From positions 1-54,349 of the forward strand of contig CALBDB010000091.1 in the NCBI GenBank assembly GCA_937927755.1: DNA of 54,349 bases, read 5' to 3'. Below are positions 1 to 8,099 of this stretch, in pieces (within the stretch, counting starts at the first letter, position 1; each line of letters begins with the position of its first letter). Both the position numbers and the translations under genes were made by a program. The notes under the pieces were generated by a model that was given only the letters and a program-made list of their open reading frames with translations, did no database searches and was not told the origin of the DNA. This DNA comes from an uncultured Lysobacterales bacterium. Lineage in GTDB: Bacteria; Pseudomonadota; Gammaproteobacteria; Xanthomonadales; SZUA-36.

Positions 1-1
1 A

Positions 2-1336
2 ATGAAAAATCTACAAACACAATTGGTGATTTTACTGGCGTTCTTGCTGGCCTTCTTTGCCCGTTTCGATTCACTGCAACTGAGCACCAGTTATGTGATT
101 GCCCTGTTGCTTGGTTTGTTGACCGCAGCCGTCATCATGCCCGCAACCGGTGCTTTTCGGCGCGAGTTCCGGTGGGCGTTCCTGCGCAAGGCACGGCGCC
201 TGCTTGCTGGCTGGGCGCTGGTTGTCACCACGCTCGTAACTATGGCGGCGCTATTCAAGGTAACCTCGGACTATTCCAGGATTTGGTTTGCTTACTGGGT
301 GCTGTTCGGGGGTGTTGGCTTATTTATCAGCCAACTTATTGAACACGCATGGCAGGTGCGGCGCAGAAGAAACTCCAGGGTCACACGAAGATTGGTTTTA
401 GTGGGTGGCGGCGACAATGGCAGGCGTGTAGAAAAACGCATCCTGTCAGATCCGGATGGTGAGTTGAGGCTCGTGGCGCGCTTTGGTCCGGACTGGTCTG
501 GTGAAAACACCTACCCGGTCGAACAACTGGCTGAATTTGTTGCCTCCGAGCGCATCAACGAGGTCTGGGTAGCTGCGCCATGGGATGACCGGAATCTGCT
601 TGAGTCCACACTGGCAGAATTAAATGAATCGATAGTGGATGTGAATGTTATCCCCGATTTGGACCAGTACCGGCTTTTGAACCAGGGCATCGTCGAATGG
701 GGTGGCTTGCCGGTTATCAATCTCAGCGGTACACCTATGACAGGTTCAGAAATGCGTTTAAAAGCCATATTTGACCGGCTGGGCGCTTTTTTGCTGCTGA
801 CATTGCTATCACCCCTTTTTCTCCTGCTTGTCTTGCTGGTCAGCTTGTCAGGCCCGGGGCCGGTGCTATTCAGGCAAAAGCGGAATGGAATCGGCGGTGA
901 GCCGATAGACATCCTTAAATTCCGCAGCATGCGGTTACATGAAGAACCGGAAGGTGACGTGGTGCAGGCGACCGAGAATGATGACCGGGTGACGCTTATT
1001 GGCCGTATATTGCGGCGCACCAGCCTCGACGAGTTGCCGCAGTTGATCAATGTTTTGCGTGGTGAAATGTCACTGGTTGGACCGCGGCCTCACGCTGTTG
1101 AACATAACGAATCATTCAAATCACGTATACCCAAGTACATGCTCCGCCACAAGGTTAAACCCGGCATCACTGGCTGGGCCCAGGTAAATGGTTTTCGCGG
1201 CATAACAGATACCGAGGAAAAGATGGCGCTCAGGATTGAGCACGACCTCTGGTACATTCAGAATTGGTCACTTTGGCTGGATATTAAGATTCTTCTGCAG
1301 ACGCCATTGGCGATGATTCATCGTAATGCTTTTTAA
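2..1336 (+). CDS. Polyprenyl-phosphate hexose-1-phosphate transferase (WcaJ-like)
   Basis: Predicted inner-membrane initiating enzyme that moves a hexose-1-phosphate, probably glucose, from a UDP-sugar onto undecaprenyl phosphate to start exopolysaccharide repeat units. The 444 residues show about four N-terminal membrane helices (roughly 8-110), a Rossmann-like region (about 130-235, VGGGDNG at 134-140), a long hydrophobic segment (about 261-283) and the C-terminal bacterial sugar transferase domain with KFRSM (306-310), SLDELPQL (341-348), VGPRP (359-363) and PGITGW. The family is certain; the sugar is inferred from overall architecture. The first ATG is at the window edge, so a longer N-terminus or the ribosome site cannot be judged. 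No other genes of its pathway are adjacent, and it converges on lpxC. Confidence 0.85.
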   Translation: MKNLQTQLVILLAFLLAFFARFDSLQLSTSYVIALLLGLLTAAVIMPATGAFRREFRWAFLRKARRLLAGWALVVTTLVTMAALFKVTSDYSRIWFAYWVLFGGVGLFISQLIEHAWQVRRRRNSRVTRRLVLVGGGDNGRRVEKRILSDPDGELRLVARFGPDWSGENTYPVEQLAEFVASERINEVWVAAPWDDRNLLESTLAELNESIVDVNVIPDLDQYRLLNQGIVEWGGLPVINLSGTPMTGSEMRLKAIFDRLGAFLLLTLLSPLFLLLVLLVSLSGPGPVLFRQKRNGIGGEPIDILKFRSMRLHEEPEGDVVQATENDDRVTLIGRILRRTSLDELPQLINVLRGEMSLVGPRPHAVEHNESFKSRIPKYMLRHKVKPGITGWAQVNGFRGITDTEEKMALRIEHDLWYIQNWSLWLDIKILLQTPLAMIHRNAF

Positions 1337-1344
1337 TTAGAAAA

Positions 1345-1407
1345 TCGCCGCGGGGACGCGGCTCCTACACGGCTTGGTCGCGGGGATGCTGCTCCTACAC
1401 GGCTTGG
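1345..1407. repeat. Tandem pair of REP-like palindromic repeats
   Basis: Two direct copies spaced 30 bp apart (1351-1377 and 1381-1407, 25 of 27 bases the same) lie between the convergent genes. Read on the minus strand each has a GTGTAGGAGC start followed by a GC-rich inverted region (CCGCGTCCCCGCGG in the first copy), the layout of GTAG-type REP sequences of gammaproteobacteria. The second copy runs into the lpxC 3' end: the lpxC TAG stop (1395-1397) is the TAG of its GTAG. The first copy may also serve as a terminator hairpin. No REP-associated transposase is in the window. Confidence 0.7.
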
Positions 1408-2306
1408 GCAGGATGCAGGTAACAAATTGGTGCGCCTTCTTCCTCTTCGAAAGTAACTTCCTCCCAGGATTCAGGCTGCCTGAGTAATTCTCGTAACAAC
1501 TGGTTATTCAACTCGTGGCCGGATTTATAACCCGAGTAGGCGCCGATCAGGCTATGGCCCAGCAGGTAAAGATCACCGACCGCGTCAAGCACCTTGTGTT
1601 TGACAAATTCATCTTCGTAACGAAGGCCGTCTTCGTTGAGTATGCGGTAATCATCCAGGACGATGGCGTTGTCCATGCTGCCGCCCAGCACCAGGTTCAT
1701 ATTTCGCAGCATTTCCAGGTCGCGCATAAAGCCAAAAGTACGTGCACGGGAAATTTCTTTCAAAAATGATGTGGTGGAAAAATCGACAGTGGCGAAACTG
1801 GTGTGTGATTTGAACACCGGGTGGTTGAAATCAATCTTGAATGAAACGCGGAAACCTTCGTAGGGCTCAATTTTTGCCCATTTGTCCTCAAACCTGTACT
1901 CGATGGGTTTCAGTATCCGGATAAACCGCTTCGCCGCTGATTGCTCTTCTATACCCGCCGATTGGATCAGGAATACAAATGGTCCGGCGCTGCCATCCAT
2001 AATCGGGACTTCCGCCGCACTCAGGTCTACATAGGCATTGTCAATTCCCATACCTGCGAACGCAGATAAAAGGTGCTCTACCGTGGCAACCCTTACATCA
2101 CCATCGATCAGCGTAGATGACATGCTGGTATCACCCACGTTGGTTGCAAACCCGGCTACCTCGACAATCGGATCCAGGTCAATACGGCGGAATATGATTC
2201 CGGTATTGACGGCCGCCGGCCGCAGGGTCATGTACACCTTGTCACCGGTGTGCAAACCAACGCCAGTGGCTCGGATTACATTTTTGAGGGTTCTCTGTTT
2301 GATCAT
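1395..2306 (-). CDS. lpxC: UDP-3-O-acyl-N-acetylglucosamine deacetylase LpxC
   Basis: Zinc-dependent deacetylase that catalyses the committed step of lipid A synthesis in the cytoplasm. The 303-residue protein begins MIKQRTL, as E. coli LpxC does, which is why the ATG at 2306 is preferred over the in-frame ATG at 2318. Zinc ligands are visible in EHLLSAFAG (His near 78) and HKVLDAVGD, and the catalytic-loop region reads KSGHELN. Length is normal for the family. It is the last gene of the dcw cluster but is separated from ftsZ by about 220 bp that carry a plausible promoter of its own. The 3' end runs into a REP repeat that provides the stop codon. Confidence 0.97.
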   Translation of the reverse strand: MIKQRTLKNVIRATGVGLHTGDKVYMTLRPAAVNTGIIFRRIDLDPIVEVAGFATNVGDTSMSSTLIDGDVRVATVEHLLSAFAGMGIDNAYVDLSAAEVPIMDGSAGPFVFLIQSAGIEEQSAAKRFIRILKPIEYRFEDKWAKIEPYEGFRVSFKIDFNHPVFKSHTSFATVDFSTTSFLKEISRARTFGFMRDLEMLRNMNLVLGGSMDNAIVLDDYRILNEDGLRYEDEFVKHKVLDAVGDLYLLGHSLIGAYSGYKSGHELNNQLLRELLRQPESWEEVTFEEEEGAPICYLHPAQAV

Positions 2307-2340
2307 TTTTATGGGCATTGGGGCCGGTTATTCGGCAAAA

Positions 2341-2368
2341 ATTCTAACATAAGCTGTAATACCAACAA
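2341..2368 (-). promoter_or_regulatory. Putative sigma-70 promoter of lpxC
   Basis: On the minus strand TTGTTG (2363-2368), a 16-bp spacer and TAGAAT (2341-2346) form a fair -35/-10 pair. They would start transcription about 28 nt before the lpxC ATG at 2306. Predicted by eye only. Confidence 0.4.
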
Positions 2369-2392
2369 ACAATTTATTGGGGTTTTGGCAAC

Positions 2393-2418
2393 AAATTGTT
2401 GCTAATTAACAACAATTT
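2393..2418. repeat. AT-rich perfect palindrome upstream of lpxC
   Basis: AAATTGTTG (2393-2401) and CAACAATTT (2410-2418) form a 9-bp inverted repeat around an 8-base AT-only loop. It sits just upstream of the putative lpxC promoter, so it could be an operator or a weak terminator. No run of T follows on either strand. Confidence 0.5.
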
Positions 2419-2437
2419 AACAATCTTTGTTACAGCA

Positions 2438-2510
2438 CCCGACAGCCTTGAGAGTCTCGGACACGTAGTCCGATAATTCACGGCGAGCAAACTCTCCCCA
2501 GGCTGTCGGG
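2438..2510. repeat. Nested inverted repeat between ftsZ and lpxC
   Basis: An 11-bp perfect outer stem (CCCGACAGCCT at 2438-2448, AGGCTGTCGGG at 2500-2510) encloses a GAGAGT/ACTCTC stem (2450-2455 with 2491-2496) and a CGGAC/GTCCG hairpin (2458-2472). The transcript would fold into a multi-part structure directly after the ftsZ stop. It could be an RNA-processing or stability element or a termination structure without a U-tract. No known RNA family was recognised. Confidence 0.55.
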
Positions 2511-2524
2511 ACCGTGTCGACCGT

Positions 2525-3709
2525 CTAGTCAGCCTGGTTTCTCAGAAAAGCCGGGATATCCAGGTAGTCTATGTTTTCATCTTGCGAGAACAGGTCCGAG
2601 GTTTTCGAATCCGTTTGTTCTGCCCTGTCTGAACCCGTTACTTCCAGGAAGCTATCGTTTTCAACGACGCTATGCTCCGGCTCACCCGTGGTTCCATTCC
2701 GGACCACGTGCATGGTCTGCTCCACCGGTTTGGGAGTCCGTGCCCGGACCGGTTTGCCGCCCAGGCCTGTCGCCACTACGGTGACGCGCAGCTCATCACC
2801 CATTTCAGAGTCAATTACCGTGCCGATGACAACAGTGGCATCATCGGAAGCCAGGTCGGCAACAGCAGAGCCAATCTCTTCAAACTCCTTCATGGTCAGG
2901 TTCATACCCGCAGTGATATTTACGAGTACACCACAGGCACCCTGGAGGTTTACATCCTCAAGCAGCGGGCTGCCAATAGCGGACTGTACCGCCATGATTG
3001 CGCGGTCTTCGCCCTTGGCCCGGCCGGCTCCCATAACCGCCATACCCATCTCTGACATCACGGTTCGCACATCAGCGAAATCAACGTTGATCAGGCCCTG
3101 GCGGGTAATCAACTCGGCTATGCCCTGGACTGCTCCGTGCAGAACATCATTCGCGGCTTTGAATGCATTCAGCAGCAGGGCATCCTCACCCATGACTTCC
3201 GGAAGCTTGGCGTTGGGGATCACGATCAGGGAATCCACGTGTTTGGATAGTTCATCTATACCCTGTTCAGCAATCGACATGCGTCGTTTTGCTTCAAAAT
3301 GGAAGGGTTTCGTCACGACCGCAACGGTCAGGATTCCCAGTTCTTTCGCGGCCTGTGCAATTACCGGGGCTGCCCCGGTACCGGTGCCGCCACCCATGCC
3401 TGCGGTAATAAACACCATGTCCGCCCCATCGATCATTTCGATGATCCGGTCGCGGTCCTCCAGGGCGGCCTGGCGGCCAACCTCCGGATTTGCCCCTGCG
3501 CCCAGGCCCTTTGTGATGCTCGCTCCTATTTGCAGCAGGGTGCGGCCCTTGAACTTTCTGAGTGCCTGCGCATCCGTGTTGGCTGCAATGAACTCAACGC
3601 CTTCTATATTGGCGTCGATCATCTGGGATACAGCGTTTCCACCGCCGCCACCTACCCCAATTACCTTGATCTCAGCACTGGGTGTGTAGTTTTCCACCAA
3701 TTCAAACAT
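2525..3709 (-). CDS. ftsZ: Cell division protein FtsZ
   Basis: Tubulin-like GTPase that polymerises into the Z-ring and recruits the divisome. The 394 residues include the tubulin signature GGGTGTGA near 105-112, the preceding GGGGGNA nucleotide loop at the N-terminus, the NVDFADV synergy-loop region near 205, a variable linker (about 317-380), and a C-terminal tail DIPAFLRNQ matching the conserved peptide bound by FtsA and ZipA. A good Shine-Dalgarno sequence (AGAGGAG) lies nine bases before the ATG. It follows ftsA after 35 bp and is probably co-transcribed with the dcw genes; further internal promoters are common in this position in other bacteria. Confidence 0.99.
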   Translation of the reverse strand: MFELVENYTPSAEIKVIGVGGGGGNAVSQMIDANIEGVEFIAANTDAQALRKFKGRTLLQIGASITKGLGAGANPEVGRQAALEDRDRIIEMIDGADMVFITAGMGGGTGTGAAPVIAQAAKELGILTVAVVTKPFHFEAKRRMSIAEQGIDELSKHVDSLIVIPNAKLPEVMGEDALLLNAFKAANDVLHGAVQGIAELITRQGLINVDFADVRTVMSEMGMAVMGAGRAKGEDRAIMAVQSAIGSPLLEDVNLQGACGVLVNITAGMNLTMKEFEEIGSAVADLASDDATVVIGTVIDSEMGDELRVTVVATGLGGKPVRARTPKPVEQTMHVVRNGTTGEPEHSVVENDSFLEVTGSDRAEQTDSKTSDLFSQDENIDYLDIPAFLRNQAD

Positions 3710-3744
3710 TTTTATAACTCCTCTCGCTCGCCGTTAAAGTATTT

Positions 3745-4974
3745 TTAAAATTCACCTCTAAACCAACTCTGTATCCTGGATAACAATGAGTCGCCGCCGC
3801 CGGATACCGCCAGATTACGGCTACTGTCCGCCTGGCTGCCATAAAGCAGCAAACCCACACCGGTTGCATGTACCGGGTTTGAAACCACGTCCGAAAGACC
3901 GGTTACGTATTGCGGCGTGGCCAGCCTGACCGGCATGTGGAATATTTCTTCCGCCAAATCCACTGCACCTTCCATTTTCGCTGCACCACCGGTCAGCACC
4001 ATGCCGGATGCCACCATGTTTTCGAACCCGCTGCGTCTCAGCTCATTAAGAATCAGGGAATACAACTCCCGGTAACGGGCTTCGACTACTTGTGCCAGCG
4101 TCTGTCTCGCAAGCTGGCGTGAAGTGCGGTCGCCGACACTGGGTACACGGATACTTTCATCATGGCCCGCAAGCTGCTCCAGCGCGCAGGCATATTTGAT
4201 CTTGATATCTTCGGCATGCTGGGTTGGTGTACGCAGCGCCACCGCAATGTCGTTGGTAACCTGGTCACCTGCAATCGGAATACAGGCCGTATGCCGGATG
4301 GCGCCATCGGAGAACACCGCGATGTCGGTGGTGCCTGCGCCAACATCCACAAGGCAAACGCCCAGGGCCTTTTCGTCCTCGCTTAAAGCGGCATAACTCG
4401 CGGCGAGGGGCTGCATGATCAGTTCATCCACCGTCAACCCGCACCGGGCTACGCACTTACCCAGGTTCTGGGTGGCGCTCAATGCAGCGGTGACCACGTG
4501 CACATGGGCCTCCAGCCTGACACCTGCCATTCCAATGGGCTGGCGGATACCATCCTGGTTGTCGAGTACGTATTCCTGTGGCAGAACATGCAGAATCTTC
4601 TGGTCTGCGGCCACCGGCACCGCCCTGGCAGCTTCGAGCACGCGATCGACATCACCCTCGCTGACCTCCCGGTCCTTGATGGCAACGGTACCGTCCGAAT
4701 TCATGCTGCGCAGATGGTTACCGGAGATCCCGGCAAACACGGAATGGATTTCACAGCCGGCCATCAACTCCGCCTCTTCGACCGCACGCTGGATTGCCTG
4801 CTCGGTCGATGTCATATCCACGACCACGCCACGCCGCAGTCCACGCGAAGGATGGGAGCCCAGGCCAATGACTTCAACGGAACCGTCGGTCTGCAACTCA
4901 CCGACAATTGCCACGATTTTTGAGGTTCCTATGTCCAGTCCAACGACCAGAGATTTTTCAGTTTTTTTCGCCAT
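3745..4974 (-). CDS. ftsA: Cell division protein FtsA
   Basis: Actin-like ATPase that ties FtsZ filaments to the inner membrane. The start MAKKTEKS (ATG at 4974) gives 409 residues; an in-frame ATG at 4986 would add four. Visible features are the phosphate-1 motif GLDIGTSK near the start, phosphate-2 DVGAGTTD, the adenosine motif TGGAAKMEG, the 1C subdomain in the first third, and a C-terminal amphipathic helix (LLSRIQSWFRGEF) that acts as a membrane-targeting sequence in the family. The start overlaps the end of ftsQ by 17 bp, which suggests translational coupling. Confidence 0.98.
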   Translation of the reverse strand: MAKKTEKSLVVGLDIGTSKIVAIVGELQTDGSVEVIGLGSHPSRGLRRGVVVDMTSTEQAIQRAVEEAELMAGCEIHSVFAGISGNHLRSMNSDGTVAIKDREVSEGDVDRVLEAARAVPVAADQKILHVLPQEYVLDNQDGIRQPIGMAGVRLEAHVHVVTAALSATQNLGKCVARCGLTVDELIMQPLAASYAALSEDEKALGVCLVDVGAGTTDIAVFSDGAIRHTACIPIAGDQVTNDIAVALRTPTQHAEDIKIKYACALEQLAGHDESIRVPSVGDRTSRQLARQTLAQVVEARYRELYSLILNELRRSGFENMVASGMVLTGGAAKMEGAVDLAEEIFHMPVRLATPQYVTGLSDVVSNPVHATGVGLLLYGSQADSSRNLAVSGGGDSLLSRIQSWFRGEF

Positions 4975-5731
4975 AATTCCCCGCAATAGCGTCTATGTTC
5001 TGTGGCCACAACACGGCAAAACCATTGGTGTACCTGAGATCCACGCTAACGGGCGGCACATCCTGCCCGCGCATGAGACCGGACCAGGTTGAAACCAGCA
5101 TGTCCAGGTTTTTGAAAATATCTCCCTTACCGAACTTTACTTCGGTTCCACCACTCAAACGCGCCGACCAGGAGCCACGCGGGTCAAGCATCAGGCGCTC
5201 AAGCTGCTGTCCGATCAAGACCAGCCTGTCGTCAAATTTTTTCCAATTCTCAAACACCAGTTCCATTTGGCCTTCCGGACTTTCAAGCCACGGCAGCCCC
5301 TGGATTTCCCTGGCGGAAGGAACAGAAAACCGCTGTCCATCGGCGTCAATCAGGTAATCATCCACCCAGTGAGCAACGGGCGTATGCTCATGAACAGTCA
5401 CCTGGATTGTATCGGGCCAGCTTTTTTGAATATTTACGACGGCGACCCATGGCATATCACTGGCCTCTTTTCGCATCAGGCCGGTGTCGACCGTAAAAAA
5501 ACTCCCCTTGACCAATGGTGCAAGACTCGCCCTGACCTGTTCAGCGCTGACACGTTCAAACGACCCGTCGATTTCAAGCCAACGGATTGGCCATCTCTCC
5601 TGCGCGATCATGCCGGAATACACCCACACAACACCTGCACTCGCCAGCACAAACAACATCAAAGTTACAGCAACACCGGCGCTGAAACCCCGTATTCCAT
5701 GTCGCATCGCCTGGCTTCTGCGGGCACTCAC
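4958..5731 (-). CDS. ftsQ: Cell division protein FtsQ
   Basis: Bitopic divisome protein that forms the FtsQLB complex and links early and late division proteins. It has a short cytoplasmic tail, one membrane helix (about 20-40) and a periplasmic POTRA domain beginning near WLEIDGSFERV, followed by the beta domain. The GTG at 5731 is chosen because it overlaps the ddlB stop as GTGA and has GGAG eight bases upstream; GTG 5755 and ATG 5707 are alternatives. Length from 5731 is 257 residues, normal for the family. Confidence 0.93.
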   Translation of the reverse strand: MSARRSQAMRHGIRGFSAGVAVTLMLFVLASAGVVWVYSGMIAQERWPIRWLEIDGSFERVSAEQVRASLAPLVKGSFFTVDTGLMRKEASDMPWVAVVNIQKSWPDTIQVTVHEHTPVAHWVDDYLIDADGQRFSVPSAREIQGLPWLESPEGQMELVFENWKKFDDRLVLIGQQLERLMLDPRGSWSARLSGGTEVKFGKGDIFKNLDMLVSTWSGLMRGQDVPPVSVDLRYTNGFAVLWPQNIDAIAGNYGEKN

Positions 5732-6669
5732 AGGCTGCTCTCCAGGATTCTCCACACCAGCTCGTCAAAACCGATGCCGACTTCTGCAGCTGCCTGGGGC
5801 ACAAGGCTATGGTCGGTCATGCCCGGTGTGGTATTGACTTCAAGAAACCAGGCCTTGCTGTTTTCATCCATGATAAAATCCACCCTGCCCCAACCCGAGC
5901 AATCCAGCGCATGAAATGCCTCGAGTGACGAGGCTTGCAGGTTCTGCTCGATTTCCTCTGGTAAGCCGCAAGGGCAGAAGTAGCGCGTGTCGTCCGATTC
6001 GTACTTGGCGATGTAATCATAGAAGTCGCGCGGTGTTTCAATCCGGATCAACGGCAGGGCAAACGCGCCGATAATACCCGCGAAATATTCCTTGCCCTTG
6101 ATTTCAGGCTCAACAATCACGGTATCGCTGAATTGCCGCGCAAGTGATATTGCAGCCGGCATATCGCCAACTTCCTTTACCTTGGTTATACCGATACTGG
6201 AGCCCAATCCGGCCGGCTTCACAAACATCGGGAATCCCCATTGCCCGATGAACTCCGCCTGCAATGACTGGCCCGGCTCAAGCAGGGCAAATGGCGGGGT
6301 GTTGATACCCAATCTTTCCCAAACCCATTTTGACCTGACTTTATCCATGCTCAGGGCAGAGCCGAGCAGACCCGTACCGGTCACCGGGATATTCATTAAT
6401 TGCAGGGCGCCCTGAATGGTGCCGTCTTCACCGCCAGGGCCATGTATCAAGTTAAACACGCGGTCTACGCGCCCGGCATTGATAGCTTCGAATAAGGCCG
6501 CACTGCCGTCAAACATCTCGGTCCTGACCTGTTTGTTCCTTAATGCCGCCAGAACAGCCCGGCCTCCATTCAGCGAAACCTCCCGCTCGGCGCTGTCGCC
6601 GCCGACCAAAAGACCCACGTTGCCAAAGCGTTCAGGGTTGTCGGTTTTCAAGGCCGGAACCGGGATCAT
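5728..6669 (-). CDS. ddlB: D-alanine--D-alanine ligase
   Basis: ATP-grasp ligase that makes the D-Ala-D-Ala dipeptide added by MurF. The 313 residues carry the N-terminal GGDSAEREVSL motif, HGPGGEDGTIQG in the substrate-binding region, the ATP-grasp core (FVKPAGLGSSIGI near 155-170) and the metal- and substrate-binding end EVNTTPGMTDHS. Its ATG overlaps the murC stop as ATGA, so murB, which often stands here, is absent. The product is complete and no active-site loss is visible. Confidence 0.97.
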   Translation of the reverse strand: MIPVPALKTDNPERFGNVGLLVGGDSAEREVSLNGGRAVLAALRNKQVRTEMFDGSAALFEAINAGRVDRVFNLIHGPGGEDGTIQGALQLMNIPVTGTGLLGSALSMDKVRSKWVWERLGINTPPFALLEPGQSLQAEFIGQWGFPMFVKPAGLGSSIGITKVKEVGDMPAAISLARQFSDTVIVEPEIKGKEYFAGIIGAFALPLIRIETPRDFYDYIAKYESDDTRYFCPCGLPEEIEQNLQASSLEAFHALDCSGWGRVDFIMDENSKAWFLEVNTTPGMTDHSLVPQAAAEVGIGFDELVWRILESSL

Positions 6670-8099
6670 GCCGCCAGCTCCTTTTCAAAACCCGATTCCC
6701 GCAATTGCCCCGCAACCTTTCCGATACTCCCGGCACCCAGAAACAGCACCAGGTCATCGTCTTTTAAAATCGCCGGCAGGGCCGTGGTCAACTCATTGAC
6801 GTCTGCAATCAACACCGGATTCACCCTGCCCCGGGCACGGATGGAGTTGCAAAGCGCCGCGCTGTCGGTGCCTTCGATACTCTTTTCACCTGCCGAGTAA
6901 ATATCGGTAAGGACGACCACATCCGCCGTCGACAATACGCGGCTAAATTCATCAAACAGTGCCATTGTCCTGGTATACCGGTGCGGCTGAAAAACGGCAA
7001 CGATGCGGCTCTCCGGCCAGCCTTCCCTGGCGGCGCTGATCGTGACCTCGAGTTCGGAAGGATGATGGCCGTAGTCCTCGATCGCCCGTACCCGGCCATT
7101 GGTAATCGACAGGTCCCCAATATCTGCAAAACGCCGGCCTATGCCCTTGAATTCACGCAGACAGTCCACGACGGCGCCGACCTCCAGGCCGATCTCCCAG
7201 GCGATCGCAATCGCACCCAGTGCGTTACGGACATTGTGCAATCCGGGCAGGTTGATCGTTACATCGACAGGCTCTGATGGTTGAGGCAGGTGAACCTTGA
7301 AAGACATGTTGCGCCCATGCTGGCTCACGTCCGTTGCACGTATATCGGCCGATTCGGAAAGACCAAAGGTCACGACGGCCCGGCTGACCTGTGGAACCAG
7401 TGCCTCCACCTCCGGATCGTCAATACAGAGCATGGCAGCACCGTAAAACGGCAGATGCTGCAAGAATTCCAGGAAGGCTTTTTTCAAATTCTCAAAACTG
7501 TCCTCGTAACTCTCGAGGTGGTCCCGGTCTATATTGGTAATTAGCGCAATGGTCGGTTGCAGCAGCAGGAAGGATCCGTCACTTTCATCTGCCTCCGCGA
7601 GCAGGTACTCGCCCTGCCCCAATCTCGCGTTACTGCCCCAGGCATTTACCACCCCGCCGATCACAAATGTCGGATCCATGCCCGCTTCGGCGAGAATACT
7701 GGCTGCCAGGCTGGTCGTGGTGGTTTTACCATGTGTGCCCGCAACTGCTATTCCACGTTTGAAACGCATGAGTTCCGCAAGCATTTCGGCTCTTGGCACG
7801 ACCGGGATTCGAGCTTCCTTTGCCGCCATGATTTCGGGGTTGTTATCCGGAATTGCGGTAGAGGCCACTACCACATCCACATCATCAAGGTGTTCCGCGT
7901 CATGGCCGATGAACACTTTTGCGCCGAGCTTCCTGAGGTGCCGCGTGGTCCTCGACTCCTGCAAATCCGAACCGCTGACATCGAAGCCCTGGTTGACCAG
8001 GACTTCGGCAATTCCATTCATGCCGGAACCGCCAATACCCACAAAATGCACCCGCCGGATGCGGCGCATTGGCTGCAGGTGTCCGCTGTGCGTGCTCAT
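6666..8099 (-). CDS. murC: UDP-N-acetylmuramate--L-alanine ligase
   Basis: Mur ligase that adds the first residue, L-alanine, to UDP-MurNAc in the cytoplasm. The 477-residue form starting at 8099 is chosen because that ATG overlaps the murG stop as ATGA; an ATG at 8111 would add four residues. The N-terminal Rossmann motif VHFVGIGGSGM, the P-loop AGTHGKTTTTS near 120 and the C-terminal ligase domain (EDYGHHPSE, FQPHRYTRT) are typical. Length is normal. Confidence 0.98.
   Translation of the reverse strand: MSTHSGHLQPMRRIRRVHFVGIGGSGMNGIAEVLVNQGFDVSGSDLQESRTTRHLRKLGAKVFIGHDAEHLDDVDVVVASTAIPDNNPEIMAAKEARIPVVPRAEMLAELMRFKRGIAVAGTHGKTTTTSLAASILAEAGMDPTFVIGGVVNAWGSNARLGQGEYLLAEADESDGSFLLLQPTIALITNIDRDHLESYEDSFENLKKAFLEFLQHLPFYGAAMLCIDDPEVEALVPQVSRAVVTFGLSESADIRATDVSQHGRNMSFKVHLPQPSEPVDVTINLPGLHNVRNALGAIAIAWEIGLEVGAVVDCLREFKGIGRRFADIGDLSITNGRVRAIEDYGHHPSELEVTISAAREGWPESRIVAVFQPHRYTRTMALFDEFSRVLSTADVVVLTDIYSAGEKSIEGTDSAALCNSIRARGRVNPVLIADVNELTTALPAILKDDDLVLFLGAGSIGKVAGQLRESGFEKELAA

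Noticed and set aside
2571-3689. Long plus-strand open frame (372 codons) antisense to ftsZ
   Set aside because: It mirrors the ftsZ codon pattern, has no recognisable motif and ftsZ on the other strand is certain.
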